A stretch of DNA of 64,000 nt from CAVQCT01 sp964371785 (GTDB lineage Bacteria > Zixibacteria > MSB-5A5 > GN15 > FEB-12), in the NCBI GenBank assembly GCA_964371785.1, contig CAYJOL010000001.1, forward strand, positions 248,001 through 312,000, read 5' to 3'. Shown here piece by piece: positions 52,101 to 63,800 of this stretch. Below the pieces are notes generated by a model. That model worked only from the letters and a program-made list of their open reading frames with translations, was not told the origin of the DNA and did no database searches. The position numbers were made by a program, and so were the translations under genes. How positions within the stretch are numbered: position 1 is the first letter of the stretch; the number at the start of each line of letters is the position of its first letter.

Positions 52101-55100
52101 GTGTACTTAAAGAGACTCGACATACTCGGCTTCAAGTCGTTTGCAAATAAGACATTGGTGAACTTCTCGACCGGAATAACCGCTATCGTCGGCCCCAATG
52201 GATGCGGCAAGACGAATATCCTTGACTCCCTGCGTTGGGTGTTGGGTGAGCAAAAAGTCAGCATGCTTCGCGGAAGTAAAATGGAAGAGGTTATTTTCAA
52301 CGGCACGCGCGATATGAAAGCGCTCGGGATGGCCGAGGTAACCCTGACGCTGGTTAACAACCGTGGGGTCCTGCCGACGGAGTACACCGAGGTACAGATC
52401 ACGCGGCGGTTGTTTAGAAGCGGAGAGTCCGAGTACTTGCTCAACAAAGTGCCATGTCGCCTGAAAGACATTACTGAGCTGTTCTATGACACCGGTATGG
52501 GCGCGCATTCGTATTCGGTCATTCAGCAGGACATGATTGAGGCGGTAATCTCTGACAAAGCCGAGGAGCGTCGGTTCTTATTCGAAGAGGCGGCCGGCAT
52601 CACCAAATACAAGCAGCGCAAAAAGGCGGCGCTCCGGAAGCTCGAGGCGACCGAAAACGATTTCCTTCGTCTGAATGACATTTACTCCGAGGTCCAGACG
52701 CAGGTCCGGTCGCTCAAACGCCAGCAAAGCAAAGCGGAGCGATACCAGCAAATAGCCAGCGAAATAAAGAGCTGGGATCTGTACCTCAACTCGGTCCGGG
52801 TGAAATCGATCGAACTGGAGCGTCGCGAACAGCGCGCCCGTTTCGATCAGCTCTCAGACCAAATGAGCAGTTATGATACCCAGGTTGACAGCCTATCCTC
52901 CGCGCTCGAGAGCGACCGGGGGGAACAGATCGATATCGAACACCAGCTGACCCGGGTCGGCAACGAAGCCTACGAACTTTCCGAGAAAGCGCACTCCCTT
53001 GAAAAGGACATTTCGATTCTTCGGGAGAAAAAAGCAAACGCGACCGGACTTATCGAACGCAATGAAAATGACATTCGCGCTCTGCAGAGTCGGGCCGGGG
53101 TTCTCACCGAGCAAACCCGGGACGCCGAGAGTTCACTCGAGTTCCAAAAACAGGAGCTCGGGAAGATCGAGAGCGAGTTGCGACGGGCCGAAGAAATTCA
53201 GGCCGAAGCGGATCGCCGCCTGCTTATGGCCCGCTCGTCCAAAGAGCTGGACAACCGAAAGCTGATTGAACTTGAAGGCAAGCTTTCTTCCGGCAAAACC
53301 GAAGAAGACAACTTGCGCTCGCAAGAAGAGGATCTCACCCAGTCGCTGGAAAACCTGCGCGCTCAGATTGCGAACAGCCAGACTACGCGACAGAGACTGG
53401 CTGAGGACCGTGAGATCAAGAAACATGTTTATGACGGGGCACTGGCAGCCAAGCAGCAGGCCGAGAAGACTTATACCGAACTTGGCAGCAGGCTCGAAAC
53501 TCTGATAGAGAGAAACGAAGATCTCGCCCAGGAGATTTCGAATCTGGCCGCTTCAATTGAAGCGTGCGAAGCGCGCAAAAGCCTGCTCGAAGATATGATC
53601 GTACATTATGAAGGGTACGAATCCGGCGTGAAGGCCGCCATGGAGGCGCGAGACCGCTGGAGCGGCGTTTTTGGAACAGTGGCCGAAAAGTTCGTGCCCG
53701 ACGCCGGCCTCGAAATTACGGTGGAAGCTGCACTCGGCGAAATGGCCAAATTTCTGATCTGTGATAGTCGGGACACGGCCGAATCGATAATCGCCTATCT
53801 CAGGACCGAAAACAAAGGACGCATCGGCATCATGGTCCCCGACTCCGGAACGATCACTCCCGCAGTTAAACGACCTGAGCTCGATATGCCCGGCTTTGTC
53901 GGCTGGCTGGATACTCTGGTAAGCACCGAGGAGCCACTCCGCCCACTCATGCAAGCGATTCTCTCCCGTACTGCGGTATTCGAAACGGGCTTCCGTCCCG
54001 ATCAGATTCTCGAGCGTCTACCTTACGGATTCCAGGCCGTCTCACGCAACGGCGATGTGTATAGTAAGAACCTCATATCGGGCGGTTCCGACGACAAGTT
54101 TCCACTGTTTCGTCGCCGCGAGAAAGTCGCCGAGCAGGAGCAGATGGCTCAGGATTTCCGGCGTCAACTGGAGCACGTTAAGGAATCCCGCAACAAAGTG
54201 GTTGCGGATATAGGTGCGACTCGCGCGGAGTTGGGCCAGCTGACCGATCGTATTGAAGAGCTGACCGAGCAGGTGTCCGACACTCAGCAGAAATTGAACG
54301 AGGCCGAATACGAGTTCCGCGGACTGGAGACCGAGCTCACCCGTCTTGAAAAAGAGCGCAAGCATCTCAACGATAAACGGGAAGTCATCCGCAATCGTCA
54401 ATACACACTCGGACTCGACTTCAGCCAGTTGGCATCACAGAAGCAAACTCTGGTCGCCGATATGGAGCAGTCATCGGAGAAACTTGGCGATCTGGAAAAC
54501 GGCGCGGCCGATGCTGTCGCCAGAGTATCGCATTTACAGGTACGTCTGGTCGAGGCCAGAAGCAAAGTTGAGCAGATCGAAAGCAAGATCTCGCACCTGA
54601 GAGAACTTCAGGAAGAAATGACGAATACGAGTGACGCTAAGCAGCGGGAAATAGAGCAGGCCCGTCAGGAGATTCAGAACTCGGTAACGCTGGTTGAGCA
54701 GCTCGAAATCGAGCTAAAACAGGCATTTGAGTCACGTCAGGAGACGATTACCCGCCAGAGCCAGCTTCGCGAAGTGCAGGGCGAAATACTCGAACGTGTC
54801 TCCTTAAAAGAGAGACAACTCAAAGAGGCTCGGGGCGGAAAGGACGCGCTCAATTCGGAGATTCACAAGCTCGATATCCGGCTCAATACGCTTGAATCCG
54901 AAGCACGGACGATCGTTGAGAAAATCCGCGAAGAATACGAGACGGATATACATACGGTGGATGCGGCCAATCCGGATCCCAACCTCGCCGAGGAACAAGC
55001 TCGAGCCCTTCTATCCGACCTCAAAGAGCAGCTGAAGAAATTCGGCGCCGTGAATCTGCTGGCGCTGGAAGAATACAAGACCGCCAATGAGCGAGAGATT

Positions 55101-55961
55101 TTCCTGCGGGAGCAGCTCGAAGACCTCCGCACCGCGAAAAACGATTTACAATCCACGATTACCAGGATTAACCAGACGGCCCGTCAGCTCTTCACCGAGA
55201 CCTTTGAAAAGGTGAAGGTCAATTTCCAGAATCTCTTCGTGGAACTGTTCGCGGGCGGCGAAGCAGACATAAATCTGCTTGATCCAAGCGATCCATTGGA
55301 GTCCGACATCGAAATTATAGCTCGGCCTCGGGGTAAGAAGATTCTCTCAATCACTATGATGTCCGGCGGCGAAAGGGCGTTGACCGCGATTTCGCTGTTG
55401 TTTTCTCTATACCTCGTCAAGCCTTCGCCGTTTTGTATCCTTGACGAAATAGACGCCCCGCTGGATGACGCCAACTGTCATCGCTTCTTGCGAATCATAC
55501 GGAAGTTCTCGGAACAGACTCAGTTCATCATTATAACGCACAACAAGATTTCAATGGAAGCGGCGCAAAACCTCTATGGCGTGACTATGGAACAGTTCGG
55601 CATCTCGAAACTCGTGGGCGTCAAGTTCACGGATAACGAGTCGGAAGACAAAGGGACCGAGCTCGTCACGGCCTCCGAACCTGAAACACCAGAGGCTGGC
55701 GAAGACTTCCAGGTTGACGACTCAGTCCGGGACGCCATGACGGACACTTCCAGTGATTCGGATGGGAACGGCAATGGAAACGGTAATGGTAACGGACATG
55801 ATTCCGGTGACCACGCGCTGGTCGACGAACCGTTGCCTGTCGTTGATGAAGAACAGTCCGATGACTTCTCGGTTCTGGATGACCTGCCCCCTCGAGTCGT
55901 GCAAAGGCTGAACGTACCGATCATCAATGAACCCTCCGATGACGGCGACGACAAGAATTAA
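52101..55961 (+). CDS. smc: Chromosome segregation ATPase Smc with acidic C-terminal tail
   Basis: A 1286-residue Smc. GTG start with GGAGG upstream. Walker A is GPNGCGKT (31-38), the first coiled coil runs to about 500, the hinge is about 505-660 (EGYESGVKAAMEARDRWSGVFGTVAEKF), and the second coiled coil to about 1020. The signature TMMSGGERALTAISLLF and Walker B FCILDEIDAPLDD complete the head. About 110 residues follow the head, rich in Asp and Glu and containing GNGNGNGNGN; this tail is not part of typical Smc. ScpA and ScpB genes are not in the window. It is 11 bases before ftsY, a common pairing. Confidence 0.96.
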   Translation: MYLKRLDILGFKSFANKTLVNFSTGITAIVGPNGCGKTNILDSLRWVLGEQKVSMLRGSKMEEVIFNGTRDMKALGMAEVTLTLVNNRGVLPTEYTEVQITRRLFRSGESEYLLNKVPCRLKDITELFYDTGMGAHSYSVIQQDMIEAVISDKAEERRFLFEEAAGITKYKQRKKAALRKLEATENDFLRLNDIYSEVQTQVRSLKRQQSKAERYQQIASEIKSWDLYLNSVRVKSIELERREQRARFDQLSDQMSSYDTQVDSLSSALESDRGEQIDIEHQLTRVGNEAYELSEKAHSLEKDISILREKKANATGLIERNENDIRALQSRAGVLTEQTRDAESSLEFQKQELGKIESELRRAEEIQAEADRRLLMARSSKELDNRKLIELEGKLSSGKTEEDNLRSQEEDLTQSLENLRAQIANSQTTRQRLAEDREIKKHVYDGALAAKQQAEKTYTELGSRLETLIERNEDLAQEISNLAASIEACEARKSLLEDMIVHYEGYESGVKAAMEARDRWSGVFGTVAEKFVPDAGLEITVEAALGEMAKFLICDSRDTAESIIAYLRTENKGRIGIMVPDSGTITPAVKRPELDMPGFVGWLDTLVSTEEPLRPLMQAILSRTAVFETGFRPDQILERLPYGFQAVSRNGDVYSKNLISGGSDDKFPLFRRREKVAEQEQMAQDFRRQLEHVKESRNKVVADIGATRAELGQLTDRIEELTEQVSDTQQKLNEAEYEFRGLETELTRLEKERKHLNDKREVIRNRQYTLGLDFSQLASQKQTLVADMEQSSEKLGDLENGAADAVARVSHLQVRLVEARSKVEQIESKISHLRELQEEMTNTSDAKQREIEQARQEIQNSVTLVEQLEIELKQAFESRQETITRQSQLREVQGEILERVSLKERQLKEARGGKDALNSEIHKLDIRLNTLESEARTIVEKIREEYETDIHTVDAANPDPNLAEEQARALLSDLKEQLKKFGAVNLLALEEYKTANEREIFLREQLEDLRTAKNDLQSTITRINQTARQLFTETFEKVKVNFQNLFVELFAGGEADINLLDPSDPLESDIEIIARPRGKKILSITMMSGGERALTAISLLFSLYLVKPSPFCILDEIDAPLDDANCHRFLRIIRKFSEQTQFIIITHNKISMEAAQNLYGVTMEQFGISKLVGVKFTDNESEDKGTELVTASEPETPEAGEDFQVDDSVRDAMTDTSSDSDGNGNGNGNGNGHDSGDHALVDEPLPVVDEEQSDDFSVLDDLPPRVVQRLNVPIINEPSDDGDDKN
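55764..55793 (+). repeat. Hexanucleotide tandem repeat in the smc tail
   Basis: Five units of the form GGNAAY encode a Gly-Asn run in the acidic tail of Smc. The third bases differ between units, so the protein repeat is better kept than the DNA repeat. Confidence 0.8.
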
Positions 55962-55972
55962 GCCCGGCGCTC

Positions 55973-56887
55973 ATGTTCAGTAAATTCGAAAAGCTCAAGA
56001 ACTCGCTCGCCAGAACCAAAGACAATATTCTGGGCAAGATTTCACAGGTAGTCAGCCGACGGAAAATCGATGAAGACCTGTTGGAAGAGATCGAAGAAAT
56101 TCTTATTGGCGCCGATGTCGGTGTACCGGCCACGCTCCGGCTGATTGAGGGAATCAAAGAAAAAGCCCGCGAGCGAAAGCTGACCGAAGGAGATCAGATT
56201 ATGACTCTGCTTCGTGAGGAGATCGCCGGTGTTCTATCCCGTGAGGATGCGCCCCTGTTCAAAGAATCCGACAAGAAACCAGTCGTCTGGCTCATTATAG
56301 GGGTCAACGGAGTGGGCAAAACCACCACTATTGGCAAGCTGGCCACCCGACTTCAAAGTGATGGGAAAAAAGTCCTGATCGCCGCTTGCGATACCTTTCG
56401 AGCGGCCGCGGTCGAACAAATAACGATATGGGCCGAGCGGAGCGGCGTAGATATTATCAAAGCCCAGCATGGCGCCGATCCGGCTTCGGTGGCGTTCGAC
56501 GCGGCCAAGGCGGCTCAGGCGCGCGGAATGGACCTCCTGCTGGTTGATACTGCCGGCCGATTGCACACAAAAGCAAATCTTATGGAAGAATTGAAAAAGA
56601 TCAGGCGCGTGATTGAAAAGGCAGTCCCGGAGGCGGCAATTTATAGTAAGCTGATTATAGATGGTTCCACCGGCCAGAACGCGATTGCCCAGGTCAAGGT
56701 CTTTACCGAGGCGGTCGGTTGTGACGGCATCATCGTCACCAAGCTCGACGGTACCGCCAAGGGAGGCGTGATGATCGCGGTCGCACAGGAGCTCGGCGTA
56801 CCGGTCAATTTTATCGGCATCGGCGAGGGGCTGGAAGACCTTCAGCAGTTCGACTCGAAACAGTTCACTGAAGCGCTGTTTGCCTAA
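55973..56887 (+). CDS. ftsY: Signal recognition particle receptor FtsY
   Basis: A 304-residue SRP-type GTPase that docks ribosomes carrying membrane proteins. The N-terminal helical domain (1-90) has only a short basic/amphipathic extension (KFEKLKNSLARTKDNILGKI) rather than the long acidic A domain of E. coli. GTPase motifs are G1 GVNGVGKTTT (110-119), DTFRAAA, DTAGR (192-196), TKLDGTAKGG and the closing GIGEGLEDLQQFD. The stop overlaps the next ATG as TAATG. Confidence 0.97.
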   Translation: MFSKFEKLKNSLARTKDNILGKISQVVSRRKIDEDLLEEIEEILIGADVGVPATLRLIEGIKEKARERKLTEGDQIMTLLREEIAGVLSREDAPLFKESDKKPVVWLIIGVNGVGKTTTIGKLATRLQSDGKKVLIAACDTFRAAAVEQITIWAERSGVDIIKAQHGADPASVAFDAAKAAQARGMDLLLVDTAGRLHTKANLMEELKKIRRVIEKAVPEAAIYSKLIIDGSTGQNAIAQVKVFTEAVGCDGIIVTKLDGTAKGGVMIAVAQELGVPVNFIGIGEGLEDLQQFDSKQFTEALFA

Positions 56888-57285
56888 TGTTGAAACTGGA
56901 AATCACAACACATTACCGCGAAGAACTCCTCGACATTACATCACTGATTCAACAAGCGGTCGATCAAAGCAGCCATCAAAATGGCACGGTCATCTGTTTT
57001 GTGCCCCATACAACAGCCGGTATCACTATCAATGAAAACGCCGACCCGGATGTCAAAAGGGATATGCTCTACAAACTCAGCAAAGAGATTCCAAAGGACG
57101 ACCACTATCACCACGCGGAGGGCAACTCGGACGCTCATCTGAAAACGTCACTTATGGGCTTCTCCCTACAAGTATTCTTCGAGGACGGAGCGCTCGTTCT
57201 TGGTACCTGGCAAGGAATCTATTTCTGCGAATTCGACGGCCCCCGCAGGCGCCGGCTCATTATAAAGGTGTTGCCGTTTGCTTAA
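56887..57285 (+). CDS. yjbQ: YjbQ/UPF0047 family protein
   Basis: A 132-residue protein with the family motif PHTTAGITINENADPDV and the C-terminal GTWQGIYFCEFDGPRRRR. E. coli YjbQ has been linked to a thiamine-phosphate-synthase-like activity, but the true role of the family is open. His residues in HYHHAEGNSDAHLK form the likely metal site. It overlaps ftsY by one base and rlmH by eight. Confidence 0.92.
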   Translation: MLKLEITTHYREELLDITSLIQQAVDQSSHQNGTVICFVPHTTAGITINENADPDVKRDMLYKLSKEIPKDDHYHHAEGNSDAHLKTSLMGFSLQVFFEDGALVLGTWQGIYFCEFDGPRRRRLIIKVLPFA

Positions 57286-57748
57286 GATCCATATTGTGGT
57301 TGTTGGAAAGGACAAAGACGGATGGGTTACTGACGGTATTAACCATTATCTGAAACTCCTTTCTCGTTTCGCGAAGACCGACCTGATCGTTCTGCCCGGA
57401 TTGAAATCTGCCTCTTCCCTATCGTCGTCCGAAATCAAATCGGCTGAGCTGGCGCAGATAACAAAAAAGCTTGGCAAGGGAATGTTGGTCGCCCTGACAG
57501 ATGCCGGAAAGAAGATGGACAGCGCGGCATTCGCTCGGTGGCTGGCCAAATCTCAGGTCATCAGTCATGGCGAGGTCACGTTTGTTATCGGCGGCGCCTA
57601 TGGTCTCGACGAGCAATTCCTGAACTCGGCCGATTTTCTGCTGTCACTATCTCCGCTGACTTTTTCTCATCAACTGGTTCGCCTGATATTGCTTGAACAG
57701 CTCTACCGCGGCTTTTCCATTATCCACGGCACTGATTACCACAAATAA
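57278..57748 (+). CDS. rlmH: 23S rRNA (pseudouridine1915-N3)-methyltransferase RlmH
   Basis: A 156-residue SPOUT methyltransferase. The SAM-binding knot is FVIGGAYGLDEQFL, and the C-terminus LSPLTFSHQLVRLILLEQLYRGFSIIHGTDYHK is diagnostic; the terminal YHK is used in catalysis and RNA binding. The TTG start at 57278 has AAAGGTG seven bases upstream, inside yjbQ. It closes the plus-strand run that begins at dtd. Confidence 0.96.
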   Translation: MLKIHIVVVGKDKDGWVTDGINHYLKLLSRFAKTDLIVLPGLKSASSLSSSEIKSAELAQITKKLGKGMLVALTDAGKKMDSAAFARWLAKSQVISHGEVTFVIGGAYGLDEQFLNSADFLLSLSPLTFSHQLVRLILLEQLYRGFSIIHGTDYHK

Positions 57749-57780
57749 AAATGCCCGGCACGCATGGTACCGGACATTTT
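57748..57780. terminator. Shared terminator between rlmH and the giant surface protein gene
   Basis: AAAATGCCCGG (57748-57758) pairs with CCGGACATTTT (57770-57780) with one mismatch. Both strands end in T-rich tracts, so it can serve the two converging genes. Confidence 0.75.
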
Positions 57781-57809
57781 GAGGAAAGATAAAGAGATGG
57801 GGACTTTTG

Positions 57810-60800
57810 TTACTTGAGCAGTATCATCTTCTTGGTGTCATTGAAACTACCGGCGTCAAGGCGGTAAATGTAAACACCTGATGCCACCTGACCGCCGCTG
57901 CTGCCAGTGCCATCCCATTCAACCTTCACCGTGCCAGCCTCATTGCTTCCGGTGAACCGATTCACCAGACTGCCGTTGATATTGTAAATTGACAACGACC
58001 AATCAGTCGCTACCGGCAAGGCCAACTCAATTGTGGTTGTCGGATTGAATGGGTTCGGGTAGTTTTGTCCCAGTTCGAATCCCGCCGGCAGATTGCCGCC
58101 TTTGGACAGGACGCGATACGGTCTGCCCTGATAATCAGCGAACTCAGATTTGACAAGTGTCGGCTGGCCAGTGCCATGGAACGGGATCTTCACAAGTTCA
58201 TTCGTGCCGGCTGCGACCCTACCCTGGGACATACTGTACACAAGCAGCCTGAGTTGACCGTCCACGATATCATACATCATGTCCATCCCATTGGCGCGCG
58301 CGGACAACACCGGCTGATCAATCTGGACGCCATCGGGCAGGTCATAGACGAGCAACGCGCCGCCAATATCCCCCGCGGCCTCGGTCGAAACGACCATGTT
58401 GTCGTGTTGACAGGCCGAGCTGAGCGCCAACGGCTCCTCGTACGGCGCAATCTTGGGAAGCGGATCGGCATCGCCTGTGATAATACGGAGCAACAATACA
58501 AGGTCGGCCACGCTCAGGGTAAGCCCGTCGCCGTTAACATCAGAAGCGGCAATCTGTCCAGCAAGATTGATCTTGAACACCTGTAAACCGTAGATAAAGT
58601 AATTCGAATACAAGACGGCGTCGGCAATTTCGTACGGCACCTTGTTCAGGTTAATGTCGCCCCGGGCGTCAATAGAATCCGGATGGAGAATACATATGCC
58701 ACCGTTGAAGAATTCACTGCATCTGACCGGAGCCGAGGAGGCACCTGCCAGGCAGTCGTCCAACGCCCCGAGACCATATGGTCTCGAACTGCTCGGGTAA
58801 TTGATATCGTCATCCTCATCCCAGATGAGCGTGTTCTCCGAGTTATAAATTCTCTTATCCATGAACAACATGGTACCGCTCGGATCTGAGAACGTGTTGT
58901 CGCCGCAGTCATACCAGACAAAACTGATTGGCAGGAATTGGTCGCCGAGGTTCTGGTCATTTGAAATCTGGAATTGCATATTGACCAGCGAACCATTGGG
59001 AAGAAGCGATGACGACGGTGGATGATGCGCACCGTTGTTAACGTCGGCGATGGAAATCAACCGAACCAATCCCGATGGGCAGGCGGAGCCGCAGCCTGTA
59101 CTTCCAAGGCGGAACGTGAAATACTCCCACTGTTCGATAGCGGTCGATTGAATTGTGGCGGTGTTGAAAGCCATGACTGAGGCATCGAAACTTAGCAACA
59201 GGTCAAACCCGCCTATCGCTTCGTTGCTTTCGACATTCAGTCTGACGGTGTGCTGAACGCCCACCGGAATGCACTCGCCACCGTCGATACTTACCCTGGT
59301 GCAAACGTCACAATCGGGTTTCTCGTTGATATCCACGTACATGGTATCTGTGACTGCCGTACAACCATCGCTGGTTTCGAAACAGAATGTGATGGTACCG
59401 AAAGCGGAGGGCAGGAAGCAGATCCTGCCGCTGTCGACCCGAGCAGGCTCATAGGTACCGGGGCCGCAGACTTTGACCAGGCTGGTCACGGATTTGTTGT
59501 CGGTCGCGTAAATACCGTCGATACAAATAGTCTCGGTATCATCAGGACACCTTTCGAATACCAGTCCACTCGGGAGATGCAGGCTCGGTGCCGGATTGGC
59601 GCCGATATTCAAAGTGGTCGTAGATGTGTCCGTACCGCAGTTGTTTGTCGCAATTATCTGGACACTGTATGTTCCCGCCTGGCTTACCGGGAAGCAGACA
59701 TATCCGGCTGTGTAACTTCCCGACGGTTTCACGGTTACCTGAACACCGGTTCCAGTCACTATAATCGGGAAACAGAAGCTGGTCGGTTCAACCAAACAGA
59801 GTGTAGTATCGATGCGGGCAGGCGAGGTCACCGAGGCCGGTTGAGCTATATCAGCGTGGAGGACAAAATCACACGTGTCAGAGCCGCACTGGTCTTCGGC
59901 AATCAACTTTATATTGTGCGTACCGGATTGGCTGACATAAAGACTGAGTATACCCGTGGCTATGTTATACGGAGCCAGGATCACCTGGCCATTGTCAAAG
60001 ACTCGGACGTGGGCGCTCGACGGTGATATCGGCACGGATACATGTACCGTGTCGGGGCCGCACAGGGTCGCGTATTGGTCCTCAGGGCAGATGATCGAAG
60101 CAATCCCACCCGCGTTCACTCTGATTCTCAGGGTATCGGCAGACTGAGCGCCGCACTGGTCGGTCGCGGTCAATATGATACTGGTCAGACCAAAGGCGGC
60201 CGGCTTGAAACAGACCTTGTTTCCATTTACAATGCCTATGTTAGCTGTGACACTCGCGAGATTGGTGTCGACATCAGTGGCCGTAAACGGAATGCAGATA
60301 CTGTCGAGCTGACAGACAGTCAGGGTGCTGTCTCTGCCAACCACTGTCGGTTTGCTGTTAAGTCTGGCCTGGAGCGTGAACATGCAAGTATCACTGCCGC
60401 ATTGACCTGTAGCAATCAGCATAACGCCGTAAGTGCCGCCGGTGAGTACGGGCACATATACCTGACCGTTGCTCACATAAGCAGGGGCCGTGGCAGTGAC
60501 GGACTCCACGCTTGATGACACCTGGTAAAGGTAATTCAGCGTGTCCGGACCGCAAAGCAGAGTATCTACCGCGCCGGGACAGGTAATCTGAACCGGTTCG
60601 TTGACCGTCACGAGGACCGAAACCTGGCAGGAAACCGTGTTGCACTCCGCGGTCGCGGTAACGGTAATCTTGTAGGTACCGGATGTATCGGCATTGAAGC
60701 AGAGATTACCATTGGTAAATGAGCCAATGCTCGTCTGTACCGTGTAATTCACTCCAGTGATTGACAGGGGAACACAAACCTGCCCCGGCTGGCAAATCGG

Positions 60801-63800
60801 TTGAGCGGTAATCGGCTCTGGGCAGGTGAATTCGACAAAGCTGCCGGCATCGACCGTCACACAGACGGTGTCAACTGACCTTGCACCGCAGGCATCGGTG
60901 GCCGTGATCACGATACAGTAAGGTCCGGATGAATCCGGTTTGAAGCAGAGCTCTTGATTCTGAACGCTGTACACTCCACGAGAAGCAATTAACGAAACCA
61001 GGTTGTTCTGCGCATCGGTAACCGATATCGGGAAGCAGACTGAGTCGTTTCCACAGTACTTATATATAGTGTCGGCCGGCTGATATTCAATCACCGGTGC
61101 CGAATTGACGGTGACATGTACCAGAATTTCGTCCGTATCGGTCGCTCCACAAGCATCCGTAGCCGTCAACGACAGGCTATATGTCCCGCTTGTATCGGCA
61201 TTGAAACACACTCTGGAAGTCGTGGGGCTGTAACTTCCCCCCTGCGTCGACACGTTCACGATATTATGGTCGACGTCGGTGACGCCCACCGGTATGCAGA
61301 CACTTGTGGGATCACAAATCGTGATCGTAGTGTCCGGAGGGAACATTACCAACGGCGCGGTATTACATCTAATGGTCGCCGTAAACGACTTGCGGTATGT
61401 ACTGCATGGAGTCGTAACCGTAACCGTGATCCGATTTGCGGTCGCACATTCGGCGTAGAAACAGACTGTTTGATCTTCCGGATTATACCATGTGTTAATG
61501 CCACTGACCTGAACCGTACCATTGGTAGGAATTCCATAAATCGGGAAGCAGATCGTATCCAGCGAACAGACGAACAAGGTAGTGTCGCGGGGAACTACGA
61601 CATCGACAAGCTGGTCGGTCTGGACCGTAACATACGCTGTGTCCTTGGCTACCGCACCGCAAGAATCGGTGACCGTGGCGATAATCTGGTACAAGCCACC
61701 GTCGTACGGCACAAAGCTGATGTAACCGGTCTTGTAACTTCCGCGATTCGAAGTGACCGAAGCGATATTATTGTCAACATCGAGACCCGAAAACGGCAAG
61801 TTGACCATCTGAGGCGAGCAGAGGTAGACTGTGGTATCAGGCATATGCACCGCTATTTGTGGAGCATGATTCAACTTAACCGTAACATTGACATCGTCCG
61901 ATGCAGACAGGCCGCAGGAATCGACAACTGTCATCGACAAATGATACGTCCCGGCGGTGTCCGGCATAAAGCAGAGCGTGTGGGTCTCCGCGTTGTAGGT
62001 CGCGCCGCTTGTGCTCACGGAGCTTGGATTACTCACCGTGTTGACGTCGACGCAAACTTCGCCTGGCGAGCAAAGGAAGGTAGCGAAGTCGTCGCCAAGA
62101 GTAACGAATGGCCCATCGCTGAGAATGACAGTAATCAAAACCGTGTCGGTCGTTGAGGCCTCGCAAGCATCCATGGCTCTGAGAATCAACGTGTAAACAC
62201 CGGCGGTATCCGGCGTGAAGCAGAATTTGCCGGTCTCGGAATCATATGTACCTATGTTTGTGGTGACGCCGGTCAGGTTCACATCGGTGATGGTCGGTTC
62301 GATACAAATCTGTGACGGAGCGCAGAGCGACAAAGTCTGGTCATCCCCAAGGCTGACTGACGGCGGCTGATTAAGGTTTACTGTAACTTGAGTGGTCGAA
62401 GAACTGCTCGCACCGCATGAATCAATTGCATTAACGGTGATCGTGTAGATTCCGGCAGTATCGGCTTCGAAACAGACCTGGCCGGTCTCGGCATTGTAGG
62501 TGCCGAAGTTGACCGCGACGGCGTCAAGGTTAAGGTCGGAATCACCAACCGAAGCATCGAAACAAATGGACTGCGTCGTACACTCTGAAACGCTGAAATC
62601 ATCGGCCGTTACTACAACCGGCGGGCGGTTACCGTCGATATACACGGGCACCGTACAGGTATCGGCGTGACCACAATCATCCATCGCTTCGATTTCGACA
62701 AACAGTGTGTCGGAGATCGTACCGGTAACGCATACATTCTGCCCGTCGATTGTCGCATTTTCCGAAAGCACGCGGTAAGTCACATGACCAGACTCAGGGT
62801 CGATCGCATTGATATCGAAACAGAACGTGTCTTCGCCACAGGTAAAGAAGTGCTGTGATTCCGGACAGACAATCTGAGGAGGACGGTTGATGACAACAGT
62901 AATCTTCACGGTGTCGTTGCATGCCGGCGGCGTGTACTTTTCCGGATAAGCGCCGCAGGAATCGGTCGCGCAGTAGACGAATATGTAAATAGCTGAATCA
63001 ACGCCTTCAGGTGTGAAACATGTCCGGCCGGTTGAATCAGTCAACTGCTCGAACTGGCCAGGCCCGCTGTACTGGCTGATCAGCATATTGTCGCCGTCCG
63101 GGTCATGTCCCTGAATATCGAAACAAATCGGCTGAACATCGCAGAGATACACGGTCGAGTCATAAGTTGCCAGAAGCGGCGGATGGTTCGTTTCAAAATT
63201 GACCGTGAACGAACCCTCGCAGAAGGATCCGCACGGATCGGTACAACGGACCTTTACCGTGACCGTCTCATTCCCCTGCGGAGTATATACCCAGTAACCA
63301 TTGACCAGCGATCCGGGACCCTCAACGATAACGCAGCTCAGCGAATCGCCGTCGGCATCAGTCGAGTTCACCGGGAGCATGACCTGCTCAGGGGCGCACT
63401 GGCGGATCGTCTGATCTTGAGGGAGACTACATACCGGCGCCTGGTTCACCCTGACTTTCAGGGTGAAACTGCTCTGACAGGTCGCACCGCATGAATCAGA
63501 GCACTGAATCGTAACTGTTACTGAGTCATCGGCCGTGGCATTGAATACCCAGTTACGACCTACCAGCTGGCCCGGACCGTCGATAATGCTGCAACCCACC
63601 AAATTGCCATCGGGGTCAGTGGCGCTGACTGGAAGACTTATTTGCTCGGGGGCACAAAGGTCGATAGTGGTATCTGTAGGCAAACTGCAGACAGGCACGT
63701 TGTTGAGGTGCACCGTGACCAGCATTTCATCAGTATCGCTTACTTCGCATGAGTCCATCGCCGTTACTTTCAGGCGGTACACGCCTGATGTATCAGCGGT

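Noticed and set aside
61116..62156. A 346-codon open frame on the plus strand within the giant surface protein gene
   Set aside because: It is the antisense shadow of the Ig-like repeats; its Arg/Asn/Gly-rich sequence has no fold signature.
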